NCBI GenBank assembly: GCA_900554085.1
Contig: USGA01000005.1
Coordinates: 1-13,997 of the forward strand
Origin: an uncultured Clostridia bacterium
GTDB taxonomy: Bacteria > Bacillota > Clostridia > Christensenellales > CAG-917
Length of the DNA: 13,997 bases
Direction: 5' to 3'
Positions 13,362 through 13,997 of the stretch are shown one piece after another (position 1 is the first letter of the stretch; every line of letters begins with the position of its first letter). Made by a program: the position numbers and the translations under genes. The notes beneath the pieces are model-generated. The model did no database searches, was not told where the DNA came from, and saw only the letters and a program-made list of their open reading frames with translations.

Positions 13362-13997
13362 TCAGGCTTTGTAACTCGCCATAAGTTCGCGGAAGGCGGG
13401 CAGGGAGCGTTCTATCATATCGTAGGATACGCAGTAGGAAACGCGCACCCAGCCTTTTGCGCCGAAGTCGTCGCCGGGCACGATGAGAAGTCCGAGGCGT
13501 TTTGCCTTGTCGGCAAACGCGTTGGCGTCCTCTTCGAGGGCCTTGACGAAGAGATAGAAAGCGCCGTCGGGGCGCACGCAGGTGTATCCCATTTCGGTCA
13601 GCGCGCCGTAGATGAGATTGCGGTTGCGCTCGTATGCGGCTATGTCGGGTCGGGCGTCGACGCACTTCGCCACGACTTTCTGGAACAGGCTTGGCGCGCA
13701 GACGTAACCGAGAGCGCGTCCCGCGCCGCACACCGCCGCATAGATTTCCTTGCCCGCAGTCATATCGGGGGCAATCGCGATATATCCTATGCGTTCGCCC
13801 GGCAGGGACAGGGACTTGGAATAACTGTAGCACACCACGGTGTCGGGGTACAGATTGGGCAGGAAAGGAACTTCGACGTCACCGTACACGATTTCGCGGT
13901 AGGGTTCGTCCGCGATGAGAACGACCGGTCTTCCGAATTCGGCGCTTTTCTTCTTGAGCACTCCGCACAGTTTTGCGAGGGTTGCCCCGTCGTATAC
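13362..13997 (-). CDS. class I/II PLP-dependent aminotransferase (C-terminal part)
   Basis: The frame runs leftward from the right edge to TGA at 13364-13362, giving 212 C-terminal residues; the start lies outside the window. It shows fold-type-I aminotransferase motifs in order: A-D-E-P-Y-R-E-I-V-Y, containing the Asp and Tyr that contact the PLP ring; S-Y-S-K-S-L-S-L-P-G-E-R-I-G-Y, with the Schiff-base lysine and phosphate-binding Arg; and W-V-R-V-S-Y, with the carboxylate-binding Arg near the end. This matches aspartate/alanine-type aminotransferases, which move amino groups between amino acids and 2-oxo acids in the cytosol. The amino-acid specificity cannot be assigned. It converges on the ATPase gene and shares a bidirectional terminator with it. 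Confidence 0.93.
   Translation of the reverse strand, partial: VYDGATLAKLCGVLKKKSAEFGRPVVLIADEPYREIVYGDVEVPFLPNLYPDTVVCYSYSKSLSLPGERIGYIAIAPDMTAGKEIYAAVCGAGRALGYVCAPSLFQKVVAKCVDARPDIAAYERNRNLIYGALTEMGYTCVRPDGAFYLFVKALEEDANAFADKAKRLGLLIVPGDDFGAKGWVRVSYCVSYDMIERSLPAFRELMASYKA

Overview
The window looks like a chromosomal segment of an uncultured Gram-positive (Bacillota/Clostridia-like) gut-type bacterium. The grounds are strong AGGAGG-type ribosome binding sites, short intrinsic terminators with T tracts, lipoprotein signal peptides, a GPH-family sugar symporter, and a manganese-type (yybP-ykoY) riboswitch in front of a P-type ATPase. Lineage is inferred from gene content only; there is no rRNA or other phylogenetic marker here.

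The left third (about 1-5830) is visibly AT-richer and made of poorly known genes. It starts with the 3' end of a gene carrying a HEPN-like RNxxxH motif, which converges on an uncharacterised helical protein gene (310-1224, minus). Next is a three-gene operon: an ECF-type sigma factor (1648-2157), a secreted or lipid-anchored cysteine-peptidase-like protein (2211-3410) and a single-pass membrane protein (3413-4120) with the layout of an anti-sigma factor. A clear terminator closes it at 4140-4173. Two tandem paralogous lipoproteins follow (4326-4832 and 4952-5464), then about 340 bp of non-coding DNA with strong inverted repeats.

A tRNA-Ser(GCT) gene on the minus strand (5846-5937), with an excellent promoter and its own terminator, marks the change to GC-rich, ordinary-looking sequence. 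Its 3' end faces the AT-rich block, which suggests a genomic-island edge, although no integrase or convincing attachment repeat is visible.

To the right, a plus-strand cluster encodes a small two-helix membrane protein, a GPH-family cation:sugar symporter, a calcineurin-like metallophosphoesterase with a beta-rich C-terminal domain, and a HAD hydrolase overlapping it by 4 nt. Together they suggest uptake of a sugar or glycoside coupled to phosphate-ester hydrolysis, but no substrate can be named.

The last unit is a strong promoter, a yybP-ykoY (Mn2+) riboswitch with a readable terminator/antiterminator switch, and a 948-residue P2-type Ca2+/Mn2+-transporting ATPase. A bidirectional terminator separates it from the 3' part of a convergent class I aminotransferase gene that runs off the right edge. 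The best candidates for something undescribed are the sigma / cysteine-peptidase / membrane-protein operon with its neighbouring lipoprotein pair, and the structured intergenic DNA beside the tRNA.
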